From positions 62,001 through 126,000 of the forward strand of contig NZ_JACHLL010000006.1 of assembly GCF_014207935.1 (NCBI RefSeq): 64,000 nucleotides of DNA, in the 5' to 3' direction. This stretch comes from Pseudomonas fluvialis (GTDB lineage Bacteria; Pseudomonadota; Gammaproteobacteria; Pseudomonadales; Pseudomonadaceae). Both the position numbers and the translations under genes were made by a program. Under the pieces are notes generated by a model. It had not been told where the DNA came from. It saw only the letters and a list, made by a program, of their open reading frames with translations, and made no database searches. Below, piece after piece: positions 52,137 through 62,057 of this stretch. Each line of letters begins with the position of its first letter. Position 1 is the stretch's first letter.

Positions 52137-52862
52137 ATGAATACCCAGGCATTGCTCGACCAGTTGTTCAAATCCGGCCAGGACCTGCTCAAGCAGAAGT
52201 CATCAGGGCAGGGCGGTAGTCTCACCGACAGTCTGGGCGGCCTGCTCAAGGGCGCGGGCGGCTCGGGCGCCAGCCTCGGCGGTTTTCTCAGTGGTGCCGG
52301 CGGCGGAGCCCTGGCCGCGCTGCTGGTGAGCAACAAGAGCGCGCGCAAACTGGGCAGCAAGGCCATCACCTATGGCGGCCTGGCCGCGCTCGGGGTGATC
52401 GCCTACAAGGCCTACAGCAACTGGCAGAGCAACCAGGCCTCGGGCACCGCTCCGGCTGCCGAACCGCAGACCCTCGATCGCCTACCGGCGCCCCAGGTGG
52501 AACTGCACAGCCAGGCGATCCTGCGCGCCATGGTGGCCGCGGCCAAGGCCGATGGTCATGTCGATGAGCGCGAGCGCCAGTTGCTCGGCGAGCAGTTGAA
52601 CAAGCTTCCGGCCGATCAGGCTGAGCTGCAGCAGTGGCTGCACAACGAGATCAACCAGCCGCTGGACCCGGCCGCCGTGGCGCGAGCCGCCAGCACGCCG
52701 GAAATGGCGGCGGAGATGTATATCGCCAGTGTCCTGATGGTCGACGAGGAGCACTTCCTGGAACGTGCCTACCTGGATGAGCTGTCGCGTCAGCTCAAGC
52801 TCGATCCGGGCCTCAAGGTCGAGCTGGAAACCCAGGTTCGCCGAGAACTGGGCCTGGCCTGA
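52137..52862 (+). CDS. DUF533 / TerB-like membrane protein (YebE family)
   Basis: 241 aa. The N-terminal Gly-rich region (LGGLLKGAGGSGASLGG) contains one or two membrane segments (about 60-100), then a TerB-like helical domain, AILRAMVAAAKADGHVDERERQLL, with an acidic metal-binding look. YebE proteins respond to envelope stress; function unknown. Ends at a strong bidirectional terminator. Confidence 0.85.
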   Translation: MNTQALLDQLFKSGQDLLKQKSSGQGGSLTDSLGGLLKGAGGSGASLGGFLSGAGGGALAALLVSNKSARKLGSKAITYGGLAALGVIAYKAYSNWQSNQASGTAPAAEPQTLDRLPAPQVELHSQAILRAMVAAAKADGHVDERERQLLGEQLNKLPADQAELQQWLHNEINQPLDPAAVARAASTPEMAAEMYIASVLMVDEEHFLERAYLDELSRQLKLDPGLKVELETQVRRELGLA

Positions 52863-52875
52863 TAGTGGCCACAAT

Positions 52876-52904
52876 GAAAAAGACCGGCCTAGGCCGGTCT
52901 TTTT
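52876..52904. terminator. bidirectional intrinsic terminator
   Basis: AAAAAGACCGGCC-TA-GGCCGGTCTTTTT, perfect stem flanked by A and T runs, between the convergent DUF533 and SnoaL-like genes. Confidence 0.93.
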
Positions 52905-52918
52905 GTTTTCCGCCGGGC

Positions 52919-53395
52919 TTACCAGCCCAGCTGCTTGTTGAAGCCCAGGGCATCGTAGTAGTCGCCCTGGTAGGCGATCTTGCCGTCCTTGATGCGCACG
53001 AAGGACACGCCCTCGAACTTCACCGGCTTGCCAGTGGCCGGGGTTTCGGCGCTCCAGGCGCCGGTGTTGGTGCCGCTGAACACCCACTGGAAGGCGATGC
53101 CGTCGGCGCTGACGATGGGCGCGCCGGTCATTTCCCACTTGAGGTCGGGAATGGCGGTGACGAATACCTTGATCACGTTGTCGCGGGCGGCGGCGCGGCC
53201 TTTCTGCGCGGTGCCGACGGTGACGTCGTAATACTCGGCATCCTCGGCCAGAAACTCACCGGCCTTGGTGGCGTCGTGGGCATTCCACGCGGCCATGTAG
53301 CCGTCGATGATCGCCTTGGCGTCGTCGGCGGCCTGAACCAGGCTGGCGGCGGCACAGAGCACGACAAAGCTGAAACTGCGAAGCATGGTTTTCAT
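52919..53395 (-). CDS. exported SnoaL-like / NTF2-fold protein
   Basis: 158 aa. Signal peptide MKTMLRSFSFVVLCAAASLVQA. The mature part is a SnoaL-like domain: AIIDGYMAAWNAHDATKAGEFLAEDAEY, then FEGVSFVRIKDGKIAYQGDYYD. Such domains act as cyclases, isomerases or binding modules; secreted ones are mostly uncharacterised. ATG 53395 gives the clean signal peptide; the frame is open further upstream without a good start. Confidence 0.82.
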   Translation of the reverse strand: MKTMLRSFSFVVLCAAASLVQAADDAKAIIDGYMAAWNAHDATKAGEFLAEDAEYYDVTVGTAQKGRAAARDNVIKVFVTAIPDLKWEMTGAPIVSADGIAFQWVFSGTNTGAWSAETPATGKPVKFEGVSFVRIKDGKIAYQGDYYDALGFNKQLGW

Positions 53396-53485
53396 TGTTG
53401 TGAAGCTCCTGCGGTGGGGGATGAAGTAACGAGTCAGCCTGGGCGTGACGAGCGACGGTTGGGCTGGGCGGCCAGGGCCGAGAAA

Positions 53486-53518
53486 GCGGAATGTACTGAA
53501 GTACATCAGCATTTCGAG
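53486..53518 (-). repeat. GTACTTCAGTAC repeat, copy A
   Basis: Palindrome TGTACTGAAGTACA (53492-53505) flanked by imperfect arms GCGGAA / CATTTCG. It lies just after the patD stop. It matches copy B at 58023-58053 in core and flanks (CTCGGAATCCTCA-like). Confidence 0.65.
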
Positions 53519-53558
53519 GTCCCGGCCAACAACGCCCGGCCGAGCGCAGTAGCCCAGA

Positions 53559-54983
53559 TCAGTGCTTGATCATGACGTGGCGAATGGTGGTGTAGTCCTC
53601 CAGCCCATACATGGACATGTCCTTGCCATAGCCCGACAGCTTCATGCCGCCGTGGGGCATTTCGCTGACCAGCATGAAGTGGGTGTTGACCCAGGTGCAG
53701 CCGTACTGCAGGCGGGCGGACATCCGATGCGCGCGACCGACGTCGGCGGTCCACACAGAGCTGGCCAGGCCGTAGTCCGAGTCATTGGCGTACGCCAGAG
53801 CCTGGGCTTCGTCGTCAAAAGCGGTGACCGACACCACCGGGCCGAATACCTCACGCTGGACGATCTCGTCGTCCTGGTGGGCGCCGGCCAGCACGGTGGG
53901 TTCGATGAAGAAGCCCGGCCCTTCGACGGCTTTGCCACCGGTGATGACCTGAATGTGTGGTACGGCCTTGGCGCGCTCGATGAAGCCCAGCACGCGGTCG
54001 CGGTGGGCGGCGGTGATCAGCGGGCCGAGTTCGGTGCTTTCGTCGTCCTGCAGGCCGGTCTTGATGGTGCTGACCGCCTCGCCCAGTTTGCGCACGAACT
54101 CGTCGTAGATGCCTTTTTGCGCATAGATGCGGCAGGCGGCGGTGCAGTCCTGGCCCGCGTTGTAGAAGCCGAAGGCGCGGATGCCTTCGACAGCGGCGTC
54201 GATGTCTGCGTCGTCGAACAGAATGACCGGTGCCTTGCCGCCCAGCTCCATGTGGGTGCGCTTCATGGTGGCCGCGCCGCTGGAAACGATGTTGACGCCG
54301 GTGGGGATCGAGCCGGTCAGCGACACCATGCGCACTTTCGGGTGGCTGATCAGCGGCTGGCCAACGCTCGGGCCGCGGCCAAATACGACGTTGATCACAC
54401 CGGCCGGGAAAATCGGGGCGATCAGTTCGGCCAGCTTCAGTGCGGTCAGCGGGGTCTGCTCAGACGGCTTGAGGACCACGGTGTTGCCGGCCGCCAGCGC
54501 CGGGCCAAGCTTCCAGGCGGCCATCATCAGCGGGTAGTTCCACGGCGCGATGGAGGCAACCACGCCCACGGGGTCGCGGCGGATCATCGAGGTGTGCCCC
54601 GGCAGGTACTCGCCGGCGGCGGAACCCGGCATGCAGCGCACGGCGCCGGCGAAGAAGCGGAACACGTCGGCCACGGCCGGAAGCTCGTCGCCAAGGGCGG
54701 CGGCATAGGGCTTGCCGCAGTTCTGCGATTCCAGGCGCGCGAGGGGTTCGGCGTTGGCGTCGATGATGTCGGCCACCTGCAGCAGCAGCGCCGAACGCTG
54801 CGCGGGCGAGGTCTGCGACCAGTCGGCGAAGGCGGCATCGGCGGCGCGCACGGCGGCATCGACCTGCTCGGTGGTGGCTTCGGCAATCTCCACCAGCGTG
54901 CTGCCCAGCGAGGGGTTGAGCACTGCTTGCTTGGCGCCTTGGCCCGCTACCAGCTGGCCGTTGATCAACAGTTGGGTTTGCAT
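53559..54983 (-). CDS. patD: gamma-aminobutyraldehyde dehydrogenase (PatD/YdcW-like)
   Basis: 474 aa, the same length as E. coli PatD. NAD-dependent aldehyde dehydrogenase: ELGGKAPVI with the general-base Glu, and nucleophile Cys in [11 protein letters not shown] (the QDCTA context is typical of aminobutyraldehyde dehydrogenases). It oxidises 4-aminobutanal from putrescine to GABA. Last gene after ydcSTUV-like transporter genes, the same order as the E. coli ydcSTUVW cluster. Confidence 0.92.
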   Translation of the reverse strand: MQTQLLINGQLVAGQGAKQAVLNPSLGSTLVEIAEATTEQVDAAVRAADAAFADWSQTSPAQRSALLLQVADIIDANAEPLARLESQNCGKPYAAALGDELPAVADVFRFFAGAVRCMPGSAAGEYLPGHTSMIRRDPVGVVASIAPWNYPLMMAAWKLGPALAAGNTVVLKPSEQTPLTALKLAELIAPIFPAGVINVVFGRGPSVGQPLISHPKVRMVSLTGSIPTGVNIVSSGAATMKRTHMELGGKAPVILFDDADIDAAVEGIRAFGFYNAGQDCTAACRIYAQKGIYDEFVRKLGEAVSTIKTGLQDDESTELGPLITAAHRDRVLGFIERAKAVPHIQVITGGKAVEGPGFFIEPTVLAGAHQDDEIVQREVFGPVVSVTAFDDEAQALAYANDSDYGLASSVWTADVGRAHRMSARLQYGCTWVNTHFMLVSEMPHGGMKLSGYGKDMSMYGLEDYTTIRHVMIKH

Positions 54984-55047
54984 CGCATAAGCCTCGCTTT
55001 GTATTGGGTTCGCCCCTCTCCACTGGGAGAGGGCCGGGGGTGAGGAT

Positions 55048-55854
55048 TTACTTGCCGCTGCCGGCCACGCCTTCGCTGTCCTTGGTCAGGTAGTAGGCGC
55101 CGAGGATTGGCAGCATGGTCACCAGCATCACCAGCATGGCCACCACGTTGGTGACCGGTACGTCGCGCGGACGAGCCAGTTGATTGAGCAGCCAGATCGG
55201 CAGGGTCTTCTCGTGGCCGGCGGTGAAGGTGGTGACGATGATCTCGTCGAACGACAGGGCAAATGCCAGCATGCCGCCGGCCAGCAAGGCCGAGGACAGG
55301 TTGGGCAGGATGATGTAGCGGAAGGTCTGCCAGCCGTCGGCGCCCAGGTCCATCGAGGCCTCGATCAGGCTGTGACTGGTGCGGCGGAAGCGGGCGATGA
55401 CGTTGTTGTAGACGATCACCACGCAGAAGGTGGCATGACCGATGATGATGGTCAGCAGGCCTGGTTCGATACCCAGCGTCTTGAACGCCGAGAGTAGGGC
55501 GATACCGGTGATGATGCCGGGCAGGGCAATCGGCAGGATCAGCATCATCGAGATGCTCTCTTTGCCGAAGAAATGGCGGCGGTACAGCGCCGCAGCCGCC
55601 AGGGTACCCAGCAGCATGGCGATCAGGGTGGCGATGGCGGCCACTTCCAGCGACAGCTTGATCGCTTCCAGGACGTCGGCACGGGCGAAGGTGACGCCGA
55701 ACCACTTCAGGGTGAAGCCCTGTGGCGGAAAGCTGAAGCCCGAGCTTTCGGTGTTGAAGGCGTAGAGGAAAATGATGGCAATCGGGAAGTGCAGGAACAC
55801 CAACCCGCCCCAGGCGGCGAGTTTGAGGCCCCAGGACGCTTTTTCAGAGTGCAT
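55048..55854 (-). CDS. ydcV: polyamine ABC transporter permease (YdcV/PotC-like)
   Basis: 268 aa, six membrane helices, with the permease EAA loop [22 protein letters not shown]. It forms the inner-membrane channel with the YdcU-like partner. ATG 55854 overlaps the upstream permease gene by 11 bases. Confidence 0.9.
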   Translation of the reverse strand: MHSEKASWGLKLAAWGGLVFLHFPIAIIFLYAFNTESSGFSFPPQGFTLKWFGVTFARADVLEAIKLSLEVAAIATLIAMLLGTLAAAALYRRHFFGKESISMMLILPIALPGIITGIALLSAFKTLGIEPGLLTIIIGHATFCVVIVYNNVIARFRRTSHSLIEASMDLGADGWQTFRYIILPNLSSALLAGGMLAFALSFDEIIVTTFTAGHEKTLPIWLLNQLARPRDVPVTNVVAMLVMLVTMLPILGAYYLTKDSEGVAGSGK

Positions 55855-56794
55855 CGAAGGCCCCCAGACGTTTGACAATGGACAGGTAGACGGCGATCAG
55901 CACGATCGGCACCAGAGTGAAGGCGGCGGCCATAGGCATGTTGCCGATCGCACCCTGCTGGGCGTAGACCATGCTGCCGATGAAGTAACCGGGCGGACCG
56001 ATCAGTTGCGGCACGATGAAGTCGCCCAGGGTCAGGCTAAAGGTGAAGATCGAACCGGCGGCAATGCCCGGGATCGACAGCGGCAGAATCACCTGCCAGA
56101 AGGTCTGCGCCGGGTGGGCGCCGAGGTCGGCCGAGGCCTGCAGCAGTGACGGCGGCAGGCGCTCCAGCGAGGCCTGGATCGGCAGGATCATGAACGGCAG
56201 CCAGATGTAGATGAACAACAGGAAGCGGCCCAGGTGCGAGGTGGACAGGGTGTTGCCACCTACGCCGGGAACACCCAGGAGGAACTCCAGCAGCGGCTGC
56301 AGGTGCAGTACCTGGACGAACCACATGGCCACGCCACCCTTGGCCAGCAGCAGGGTCCAGGCATAGGCCTTGACGATGTAGCTGGCCCACATCGGCATCA
56401 TCACCGCGATGTAGAAGAATGCCTTGGTCTTGCCCGTGGTATAGCGCGCCATGTAGTAGGCGATGGGAAAGGCCAGGATGCCACTGGCGATGGACACGGC
56501 CACCGCCATGCCCACGGTGCGCAGGATGATGTCGAAGTTGGCCGGTTGGAACAGTGCGGCAAAGTTGGCCAGGGTCAGCTCCGGCGACACCGTCATGGTG
56601 AAGTCGTCGAAGGTGTAGAAACCCTGCCACAACAGGGTCAGCAGAGACCCCAGGTAGATGGCGCCGAACCACAGCAGCGGCGGCACCAGCAGCAGCGACA
56701 GGTACAGGTTGGGCTTGCGGTAGAGCAGGGTGGCGGCGCGGCGCAGCCAGCCCTCGGCGGGCAGGCGGCTGGCAGCGGTGAGGCTATGGCTCAT
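55844..56794 (-). CDS. ydcU: polyamine ABC transporter permease (YdcU/PotB-like)
   Basis: 316 aa, six membrane helices, EAA loop [25 protein letters not shown] 56794 lies one base after the ATPase stop. A longer frame extends into the ATPase gene but is not needed. Substrate inferred from the neighbours. Confidence 0.9.
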   Translation of the reverse strand: MSHSLTAASRLPAEGWLRRAATLLYRKPNLYLSLLLVPPLLWFGAIYLGSLLTLLWQGFYTFDDFTMTVSPELTLANFAALFQPANFDIILRTVGMAVAVSIASGILAFPIAYYMARYTTGKTKAFFYIAVMMPMWASYIVKAYAWTLLLAKGGVAMWFVQVLHLQPLLEFLLGVPGVGGNTLSTSHLGRFLLFIYIWLPFMILPIQASLERLPPSLLQASADLGAHPAQTFWQVILPLSIPGIAAGSIFTFSLTLGDFIVPQLIGPPGYFIGSMVYAQQGAIGNMPMAAAFTLVPIVLIAVYLSIVKRLGAFDAL

Positions 56795-56795
56795 T

Positions 56796-57824
56796 TCAGA
56801 CCTCCCGACGCAGGCTGACCATGGCCGCACGGGCCCAGCGCGCCGTGACCTGCTGGCCGGGCTGCACGGGCGCATCACCCAGCTGCCACTGATTGTTGGC
56901 CTGGCTCACGCAGAAGTTCTGGCCGTTGGCCAGGCGGATCTCGTAACGGGTCGAGGCGCCCTGGTACTGGATGTCGTGCAGCAGGCCGCTGATTTCCACT
57001 TCATCGCTGCCCAGCGGTTCGCTGCCCGCCAGACGGGTGTGCTCAGGACGGATTGAGAACGGGTTGTCGCTGCCACTCAGCTGCAAGGCCAGACCGTCGC
57101 GCAGCACGTTGCTGGTGCCGACGAACTCGGCGACGAAGGGCGTGGCCGGCTGCATGTACAGGTTGCGCGGGGTATCGACCTGCTCGATGCGGCCCTTGTT
57201 GAACACGGCGACGCGGTCGGACATCGACAGCGCTTCGCTCTGGTCGTGGGTCACGAAAATGAAGGTGATGCCCAGCTGGCGCTGCAGCTTTTTCAGCTCG
57301 CTCTGCATCTGCTCGCGCAGTTTGAGGTCCAGCGCGCCGAGCGGCTCATCGAGCAGCAGCACACGCGGACGGTTGACCAGTGCCCGGGCCAGGGCCACGC
57401 GCTGACGCTGGCCGCCGGACATGGCCGCCGGCTTGCGCCCACCGAAGCCGGCCAGGGCAACCATGGCCAGGGCTTCCTCGGCACGGGCCAGGCGCTCGCT
57501 CTTGCCGACGCCCTTGACCTTGAGGCCATAGGCGACGTTGTCCAGCACGTTCATGTGCGGGAACAGCGCGTAGTCCTGGAACACCGTGTTGACGTCGCGC
57601 TGGTAGGGCGCCAGGCCCACGGCCTCGACGCCATGAATGCGGATGGAGCCGGCATTGGGCTGTTCGAAGCCGGCGATCAGGCGCAGGCAGGTGGTTTTGC
57701 CCGAACCGGAGGGGCCGAGCATGGAGAAGAATTCGCCATCCTGGATATCGATCGAAACCCGGTCGACGGCTTTGACCTCGCCAAATACGCGGGAAACATC
57801 AGTGAATTGCACGGCAACAGTCAT
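56796..57824 (-). CDS. ydcT: polyamine ABC transporter ATPase (YdcT/PotA-like)
   Basis: 342 aa. Walker A LGPSGSGKTTCLRL, signature MSGGQRQRVALARAL, Walker B VLLLDEPLGALD, and a C-terminal TOBE domain as in PotA. It powers the two permeases. ATG 57824 follows a GGAG site. The 277 bp between it and ydcS hold repeat copy B. Confidence 0.93.
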   Translation of the reverse strand: MTVAVQFTDVSRVFGEVKAVDRVSIDIQDGEFFSMLGPSGSGKTTCLRLIAGFEQPNAGSIRIHGVEAVGLAPYQRDVNTVFQDYALFPHMNVLDNVAYGLKVKGVGKSERLARAEEALAMVALAGFGGRKPAAMSGGQRQRVALARALVNRPRVLLLDEPLGALDLKLREQMQSELKKLQRQLGITFIFVTHDQSEALSMSDRVAVFNKGRIEQVDTPRNLYMQPATPFVAEFVGTSNVLRDGLALQLSGSDNPFSIRPEHTRLAGSEPLGSDEVEISGLLHDIQYQGASTRYEIRLANGQNFCVSQANNQWQLGDAPVQPGQQVTARWARAAMVSLRREV

Positions 57825-58022
57825 AAAAACTCCAGGAGGATAAAAGCCATCCGCTGCGCCCGGGGCGACAAGGTTTGCCGACACGAGCCGCGCCGGGCGC
57901 AGGGGATGTATTCAGGTAAAACGATCAATCGGAATCGCTATCGACAAACACTCAGAACTTGAGCTTCGATTGGCCAGCGAAGCGAGGCGGCCTCAGCCGT
58001 GGGCAGCCAGCGCACAGGAACC

Positions 58023-58053
58023 GCAGCGTACTGAAGTACGTGAGGATTCCGAG
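58023..58053 (-). repeat. GTACTTCAGTAC repeat, copy B
   Basis: Palindrome CGTACTGAAGTACG (58027-58040) with the flank TGAGGATTCCGAG shared in degenerate form with copy A. It lies in the 277-bp gap just after the ydcS stop, so it may stabilise the ydcS transcript. Nothing else is evident in 57825-58101. Confidence 0.65.
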
Positions 58054-58101
58054 CACTGCCTGCCTGCGGATCAGGCCGGCGCAGCCGCTCGCCGACGAAG
58101 A

Positions 58102-59253
58102 TCAGCGGCCGCCCATGATGGCGATGTAATCTTGAGTCCAGCGGCTATAGGGCACGTACTTGCCACCCTCGGCCTGCGGGGTCTTCCAGAAGGCCACCTG
58201 CTCGAAGTTGTCGAAACCGTTGGTCTTGCAGCCTTCGTCGGTGAGCAGGGCATTGCCCTTGCACGCCGCCGGCACGGCCGGGTTGGAGCCGAACCAGGCC
58301 GCCAGGTCACCCTGCAGCTTGGGCTCAAGCGACCAGTTCATCCAGGCATAGGCGCAGTTGGGGTGCTTGGCCTCGGCGTGCAGCATGGTGGTGTCGGCCC
58401 AGCCTGTAGCGCCTTCGCTCGGCACGGTGGAGCCAATCGGCTGCTTTTCGGCCTGCAGGGCATTGACCTGATATTTCCAGGCGCTGGAAGCGACCACGCC
58501 TTCGTTTTTGAAGTCGTTCATCTGCACGGTCACGTCGTGCCAGTAGCGGTGGGCCAGCTTGTTCTGCGCGCGCAGCAGCTCAAGGGCGGCGGCGTACTGT
58601 TCTTCATTGAGCAGGTAGGGATCGGTGATGCCCAGGGCCGGCTGGGTGGCCTTGAGGTACAGCGCGGCGTCGGCGATGTAGATCGGGCCGTCATAGGCCT
58701 GCACGCGGCCCTTGTTGCTCTTGCCGTCGGCCAGGGTCTGCTCCTCGAACACCACTTTCCAGCTGGTCGGGGCTTCCTTGAACACGTTGGTGTTGTACAT
58801 CAGGACGTTCGGGCCCCACTGGTAGGGAGTGCCGAAGTGCTGCTTGTTGACCACATGCCAGGGGGCGTTCTGCAGACGCGGATCGACATTCTTCCAGTTC
58901 GGAATCAGGTCGATATTGATCGGCTGGACGCGCTTGCCGTAGATCAGGCGCAGGGAGGCGTCGCCGGAAGCGGTGACCAGGTCGTAACCACCCTTGGCCA
59001 TCAGGCTGACCATCTCGTCGGAGGTGGCGGCGGTCTTGACGTTGACCTTGCAGCTGGTCTGCTTCTCGAACTCGGTGACCCAGTCGTAGTTCTTGTCGGT
59101 CTCGCCGCGCTCGATGTAGCCCGGCCAGGCGATGATATCCAACTGGCCTTCGTTCTGGCCGAGGGCCTTGAGTGGTTCGGCGGCCTGCGCAGCGGTACTG
59201 GCGAGGATGGCGGTGGTCAGTGCGCTAAGCAGCGCGGTGGTGCGCTTGGACAT
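58102..59253 (-). CDS. ydcS: periplasmic polyamine-binding protein (YdcS-like)
   Basis: 383 aa, signal peptide ending at AQAAEP, PotD/PotF-like fold: DIIAWPGYIERG, YDLVTASGDASLRLI, GTPYQWGPNVLMYN. It binds putrescine or a related polyamine for the ydcTUV transporter. First gene of the cluster. Confidence 0.9.
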   Translation of the reverse strand: MSKRTTALLSALTTAILASTAAQAAEPLKALGQNEGQLDIIAWPGYIERGETDKNYDWVTEFEKQTSCKVNVKTAATSDEMVSLMAKGGYDLVTASGDASLRLIYGKRVQPINIDLIPNWKNVDPRLQNAPWHVVNKQHFGTPYQWGPNVLMYNTNVFKEAPTSWKVVFEEQTLADGKSNKGRVQAYDGPIYIADAALYLKATQPALGITDPYLLNEEQYAAALELLRAQNKLAHRYWHDVTVQMNDFKNEGVVASSAWKYQVNALQAEKQPIGSTVPSEGATGWADTTMLHAEAKHPNCAYAWMNWSLEPKLQGDLAAWFGSNPAVPAACKGNALLTDEGCKTNGFDNFEQVAFWKTPQAEGGKYVPYSRWTQDYIAIMGGR

Positions 59254-59367
59254 CGGTATTCCCTCTTCTTGGCATCGTTGTGGTCAGGGCAGTACATGTC
59301 TTGCTGGCAGTTCAGACTAGTTGAGCCTGGCGCCACCAGCGGTGGCTCGGGTGTTGTTGTTATGGGT

Positions 59368-60870
59368 TTAGCTCAGCTCCGTGCCATGGCGGGCCATGAT
59401 GTGGCGCACCACGCTGTAGTCCTGCAGGGAGTCGCTGGACAGGTCCTTGCCGTAACCGGAGCGCTTGAGGCCGCCGTGGGGCATTTCGCTGACCAGGGTG
59501 AAATGGGTATTGATCCAGGTGCAGCCGTACTGCAGGCGATTGGCGATCTGCATGGCCTTGTCCAGGTTCTGCGTCCACACGGAGCTGGCCAGTCCGTATT
59601 CGCTGTCGTTGGCCCAGTCCACCGCCTGACTCAGGTCGTCGAAACGGGTCACCGAGACCACCGGGCCGAACACTTCGCGCTGGACGATCTCGTCGTTCTG
59701 CCGGCAGCCGGCCAGCAGGGTCGGCTGGTAATAAAAGCCAGGGCCGGAATGCACGGCGGCGCCGGTCACCCGTTCGATATGCGGCTGGCCCAGGGCGCGC
59801 TCGACAAAGCTGGCCACGCGGTCGCGCTGGCGGGCGCTGATCAGCGGGCCGATCTCGTTGTCGCTGTCCTTCTTGCGGGCAAAACGCAGGCTGGCAACGG
59901 CGTCACCCAGCTCGGCCACCAGGCGGTCGTGGATACCGGCCTGGGCGTAGATACGGCAGGCGGCGGTGCAGTCCTGGCCAGCGTTGTAGTAGCCGTAGCT
60001 GCGCACGCCCTGGATCACGGCGGCAAGGTCGGCGTCGTTGCAGACGATCAGCGGCGCCTTGCCTCCCAGCTCCAGGTGGGTGCGTTTGAGGGTGCGCGCC
60101 GCCGCCTGCAGGATCTTCTGCCCGGTGACGATGTCGCCGGTCAGCGACACCATGCGTACCTGCGGATGGCTGACCAGCGGGCTGCCAACCGTCTCGCCGG
60201 CGCCACAGATGATGTTCAGCACGCCGCGCGGCAGCAGCTCGGCGAGCGCCGGGGCCAGGGCCAGGATGCTCAGCGGGGTGTGTTCGGAAGGCTTGAATAC
60301 CAGGGTGTTGCCGGCGGCGATGGCCGGAGCGATCTTCCACGCCGCCATCATCAGCGGGTAGTTCCACGGCGCGATGGAGGCCACCACGCCCAGCGGGTCG
60401 CGACGCACCAGACTGGTATGGCCCGGCAGGTACTCGCCGGACAGCTGGCCCTGCTGGCAGCGCACGGCGCCGGCGAAGAAGCGGAACACGTCGACGGCAG
60501 CGGGAATATCGTCATTGCGCGCCAGGTGTTGCGGCTTGCCGCAGTTCAGCGCTTCCAGCATGGCCAGCTCGGCGCTGCGTTGCTCGATGGCATCGGCAAT
60601 CTGCAGCAGGATCAGCGAGCGTTGTGCCGGGGTGGTACGCGACCAGCCGGCAAAAGCGCTGCGTGCCGCGGCGATGGCCTGCTCCAGCTGCTCCAGCGAC
60701 GCCTCGGCGATTTCACACAGGGTTTCCCCGGTGGCCGGGTTGAGGATGGTTTCACGCGCGCCCTGGCCGGCGACCAGTTGGCCGTCGATCAGCAATGCCG
60801 AATGGAGCATGGGGGCGGTGGCGTTCGTCATCTTCTTGGTTCTTTTATTGACGTTGGTGTCCTGGGACAT
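59368..60870 (-). CDS. second aminobutyraldehyde-type aldehyde dehydrogenase
   Basis: 500 aa, a close paralogue of the PatD-like protein at 53559 (shared [42 protein letters not shown]). Catalytic Cys and Glu are intact. It probably oxidises another omega-amino aldehyde. AGGAG lies before ATG 60870; the next in-frame ATG 60831 has a weaker site. The N-terminal 13-residue extension is Lys-rich. 114 bp upstream of the ydcS start in the same direction. Confidence 0.9.
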   Translation of the reverse strand: MSQDTNVNKRTKKMTNATAPMLHSALLIDGQLVAGQGARETILNPATGETLCEIAEASLEQLEQAIAAARSAFAGWSRTTPAQRSLILLQIADAIEQRSAELAMLEALNCGKPQHLARNDDIPAAVDVFRFFAGAVRCQQGQLSGEYLPGHTSLVRRDPLGVVASIAPWNYPLMMAAWKIAPAIAAGNTLVFKPSEHTPLSILALAPALAELLPRGVLNIICGAGETVGSPLVSHPQVRMVSLTGDIVTGQKILQAAARTLKRTHLELGGKAPLIVCNDADLAAVIQGVRSYGYYNAGQDCTAACRIYAQAGIHDRLVAELGDAVASLRFARKKDSDNEIGPLISARQRDRVASFVERALGQPHIERVTGAAVHSGPGFYYQPTLLAGCRQNDEIVQREVFGPVVSVTRFDDLSQAVDWANDSEYGLASSVWTQNLDKAMQIANRLQYGCTWINTHFTLVSEMPHGGLKRSGYGKDLSSDSLQDYSVVRHIMARHGTELS

Positions 60871-60982
60871 GCTCTGGCTCCTGGCCAGCGCGCCGTTTCA
60901 GATGGCTCTGAGATCAGACGATCCTGAGACTAGAGTCCGAGATGGCGCGCGACAATTTCTAATTTATGAAAGCAGCGTTCGG

Positions 60983-61894
60983 TTAAATCGATACCTTGCG
61001 CGAATGCGGCTGTTCGCGGGCGATCGACAGGAACGGATCGACCAGCGCCGGCCGAGCGGCGCCACGGCGCCAGGCCAGACCGACATCCAGGGTGGCGCTG
61101 AGGTCGGCCAGTGGGCGGGCCTCGATGATGTCGCCTTCCAGCGACCAGGGCCGGTAGGTCATGTCCGGCTGGATCGACAGGCCAAGGCCGGCCGCCACCA
61201 GGCTACGCACGGCTTCCACTGAAGCCGTGCGCAGGCTTACCTGTGGGATGAGGCCGGCGCGCGACCAGATGCGCTGGGTGTGCAGGCCCATTTCGTCGGC
61301 GTTCAGCTGAATCAGCGGCTGGCTGGCCACATCGGCCAGGCTGATGCTGTCGCGCTCCAGCAGCGGATGCTGCGGCGGCAGCCAGAGCCGGTGCGGCGAG
61401 TGGGTCAGCACCTCGGTCTGCAGGGCGTGGCGGTCTTCCAGGTTGGACAGGATCAGTACGCCGACGTCGATCTCGCCGGAAACCAGCAAGTGCTCGATAT
61501 AGCTGCGCTCATCCTCGACCACGCGGGTCTGCACGTTGGGATAGGCGCGCTGGAAGCGGGTGATCAGGTCGGCCAGGTAGTAACCAGCTACCAGGCTGGT
61601 CACGCCGATGGTGAGGTGCCCGGCCACCTGATCGGTGCTCTGCTGCAGGCTGCGCTTGGCGTTGTCGACGGTGGCGAGGATCAGGTGGGCCTGGCGCAGG
61701 AACTGATGGCCCTGGTGGGTCAGGCTCATGCCTTTGGCGTGGCGGTTGAACAGGGCGACGCCGATCTCTTCTTCCAGTTGCTGGATCGCCTGGGTCAGCG
61801 TGGACTGGGAGATGTACACCGCCTGGGCGGCGGCCGAGATCGAGCCGGTTTCCGCCACCGCAATGAAGTGACGGATCTGACGCAGGGTCATCAT
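60983..61894 (-). CDS. LysR-family transcriptional regulator
   Basis: 303 aa. N-terminal HTH (1-60): MTLRQIRHFIAVAETGSISA, VYISQSTLTQAIQQLEEEIG. C-terminal substrate domain from about 90. It lies upstream of and in the same direction as the dehydrogenase and ydc genes, so it is a candidate regulator of polyamine use. ATG 61894 or 61891. Confidence 0.92.
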   Translation of the reverse strand: MMTLRQIRHFIAVAETGSISAAAQAVYISQSTLTQAIQQLEEEIGVALFNRHAKGMSLTHQGHQFLRQAHLILATVDNAKRSLQQSTDQVAGHLTIGVTSLVAGYYLADLITRFQRAYPNVQTRVVEDERSYIEHLLVSGEIDVGVLILSNLEDRHALQTEVLTHSPHRLWLPPQHPLLERDSISLADVASQPLIQLNADEMGLHTQRIWSRAGLIPQVSLRTASVEAVRSLVAAGLGLSIQPDMTYRPWSLEGDIIEARPLADLSATLDVGLAWRRGAARPALVDPFLSIAREQPHSRKVSI

Positions 61895-62038
61895 GACTGA
61901 TGTCCTTAGCTAAGGCGTCCATGCCATTCCAATGAAGAAGGCTGAGCATAGCCTTCAATTTTTCAGAATGACATGCAGATGGCGCGCCAAAACCTGTGGT
62001 CAGTGTGTGGCAGTTCTCGCTTCTTCAGCCGGCAGCTC

Positions 62039-62057
62039 TTTTTCCAACAGCCTGCTA
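62039..62057 (-). repeat. TAGCAGGCTGTTGGAAAAA motif at the sulP stop
   Basis: On the minus strand the sulP stop TAG begins this motif, which closely matches 51218-51235 at the rraB stop. Confidence 0.55.

Noticed and set aside
57970..60927. 985-codon plus-strand open frame over ydcS and the second aldehyde dehydrogenase
   Set aside because: Antisense shadow; it spans the intergenic repeat and two well-supported minus-strand genes.
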